Shown: piece by piece, positions 62,220 to 64,000 of the stretch
How positions within the stretch are numbered: position 1 is the stretch's first letter
Layout: each line of letters starts with the position of its first letter
NCBI GenBank assembly: GCA_009823395.1
Contig: CM020510.1
Location: forward strand, 4,996,273-5,060,272
Direction of reading: 5' to 3'
DNA length: 64,000 bases
Source: Thamnaconus septentrionalis
Lineage: Eukaryota > Chordata > Actinopteri > Tetraodontiformes > Monacanthidae
The notes under the pieces: generated by a model
The model's database searches: none
Seen by the model: the letters and a program-made list of their open reading frames with translations, nothing else
Told to the model about the DNA's origin: nothing
Program-made: the position numbers and the translations under genes

Positions 62220-62950
62220 GTAAGTTTTAAGGGTGAAGGATCAGGCTGGCAGAGGTGAGAGAGTGACAACAAAAGAAACAATGTTTGTGGTTTGCTGGTG
62301 CTTAGCAAGCCAGAAGGGTTAGGCTGAAGGCTGAAGACTCCGTCACCTTGGAGAGGCAATTCAGCAGGCAGCCCTGACAACACTGTGAACTGTGAAGTCT
62401 GAAATGTTAGAGATTATTCATGACGCTGCAGGAGTCATGGCCAGTTACGGATTCCGTGAAATTATTCTGTTGATTTTCCTTTATAATTAAGACAAAAATG
62501 ATGAGTGCATGGTCGATGTATGACGGGGAGGATGACTGAAGAACAGAGCCATCACACTACTCAGTCACCAGAGACTGAAGATGGTCGCATTTTGAGTTAT
62601 GGTGAACCTGTCGACACAGGACCAACTGAACATTCAGTCAAATACGCTTGTTGTTTTTTTTCCGTAGACAAACGTCACTTGTTTGCGTCATGCTCAACGA
62701 AGCGTGATTGGCTGGAAACCTATCACAGGGGAATAGATGCTCTCAGCGGCAAAATATTGTCCAGATACGATAATTATCGTAACACCTGGCAACACCGGCC
62801 TCCAGCAAAGCCGTGAACCAGTCAGTGTGCGGTCGCAGATTAACCCACCCTCGTCTTGATACTGGTTGGCGGATCGTCTCCCACAGATCTTTCCCCCTCC
62901 TCCGCCGTGACGCTCCTGTTGGATCGCTACCACAGTGGCACACGGCCTGA

Positions 62951-62971
62951 TTTTTTTTTTTTTTTTTTTTT
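62951..62971. repeat. poly-T tract of 21
   Basis: Uninterrupted T run. Confidence 0.95.
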
Positions 62972-63184
62972 CACAGCCACATTACAGCTTGTTTGCTCCT
63001 TTCAGGACGAGAAATGTATGAAATTCCCCAGTGAGGATTTTCCACCGCGTCTCCAAAAAAAAATAAAATGAACGCTTGTGTATGTGTTTGCTGTTTTGTT
63101 TTTGTTTTTTCCGGATTTTAAATTGAATCCTCCCTCTTCCCCTCACCACCCTCACCTCAACTCCTGCCCTGCTCTATTTTCTAT

Positions 63185-63410
63185 GAGTCAGCCGGCGACG
63201 TGCGCCTTCATGACAAAACCAGCAGCCGTGGCCTACTTTACCCGATCCTGCAAATATCCTCCCTGACCAGTCAGAGCTGTTAGAGACTATTTATGGGACA
63301 GAGTGGGCAGCTTCCTCTTCCAATAATCCACCCTGGGTTAAAATTAATTATCAGCCCCCATATAAAGCAAGTCCTATGTCTGCCCAGCCGATATTCTACT
63401 CCCCCGTGTA
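63185..63410. promoter_or_regulatory. candidate conserved non-coding element
   Basis: Complex block with GAGACTATTTATGGGACA (one mismatch from a MEF2 core), TTAAAATTAATTATCAGCCC and CCATATAAAGCAAGTCC. Weak call without alignment. Confidence 0.35.
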
Positions 63411-63904
63411 CTTCAACCGGCACCAAATTAGACCCCAGACACGTAGGAGAGCGAGTGATAGTTACTTTTATTCCTTTATTTATAAGCATAAAACCAGCAG
63501 CGATGATGAGAAGCGACAGAAGAGCCGGAGAACCTCAATCTTCTCTGAAAACAGCTCCGGGCGGCAGCAACGAGAGATCTGGGTATCAAAGTAGTCGCCT
63601 GACTGGAAGGGTTGGAAACGACAGACCGTTCCACAAACAACGAGTGGGACGACAGAGAAGCGTTGTCAGGGAACGTGAGGCCGTCTTCAGGTCTCATTAC
63701 AGCGGCAGTGGGGGGGTGGTGGGGCTGACGCGGCCAGGTGACGGGTACAAGCCCGGGCAGGGTTGATGAGGGGGGAAGGACGGAGGACGGACCGGGAGAC
63801 TGGGGGGCTTCGCGGGAATCAGCAGCACTTTATTCAGAGACTCATTAGCCGAGACAGGAAGGGGAATCTGGGGGGGGGGCAGGAAGTTCACCCTCATCGG
63901 GGCT

Positions 63905-63952
<48 letters not shown>
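63905..63952. repeat. (GA)24 microsatellite
   Basis: Pure GA tract near the window end. Confidence 0.96.
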
Positions 63953-63954
<2 letters not shown>

Positions 63955-64000
63955 GGCTGGGGGCCAAGGTGGCGCTCATCAGGGCATCAGAGCGAGCTGC

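Overview
The window reads as nuclear DNA of a vertebrate, most likely a teleost fish. It is dense in dinucleotide microsatellites (CA/GT, CT/GA, AT), CAG/CTG triplet arrays and homopolymer runs. It has no operon-like ORFs, it shows vertebrate-type splice signals, and a few stretches resemble repeats common in teleost genomes. The species cannot be named from the sequence. Almost every open frame of 60-200 codons is low-complexity or a chance frame, and none shows a recognisable domain.

The only coding element I can defend is a short exon on the minus strand at 16787-16872. It has a pyrimidine-rich splice acceptor, an ATG in good context, 15 codons of a typical signal peptide (MIPG, then a leucine core, then CISGH) and a perfect GTAAGT donor, leaving phase 1. 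This looks like the first coding exon of a secreted or single-pass membrane protein. The gene is not identified. A likely promoter lies just upstream (about 16873-17500), with a CCAAT box, a perfect 14-bp palindrome and long CT tracts. On this reading, 1-16786 is the start of a long first intron and 17500-64000 is upstream, gene-poor DNA.

Layout: 1-16.8 kb is putative intron with many simple repeats, CpG-dense blocks near 7.6-8.4 and 13.3-13.5 kb, and candidate conserved elements near 5.0, 11.7 and 12.1 kb. 16.8-17.7 kb is the exon and promoter with CT arrays. 18.4-18.9 kb is a polypurine GGAA array with a higher-order unit of about 133 bp. 19-64 kb is non-coding DNA with AT-rich, homeodomain-motif-rich candidate regulatory islands, dispersed repeat relics (20.8, 34.9 and 50.0-50.4 kb) and simple repeats. 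A leucine-rich signal exon followed by a long intron and flanked by tens of kilobases of gene-poor DNA is a layout typical of vertebrate neural adhesion or receptor genes, but that is inference.

I found no tRNA, rRNA, CRISPR array, intact transposon or clearly new biological system. The conserved-element calls are judgements from sequence texture and have not been tested by alignment.
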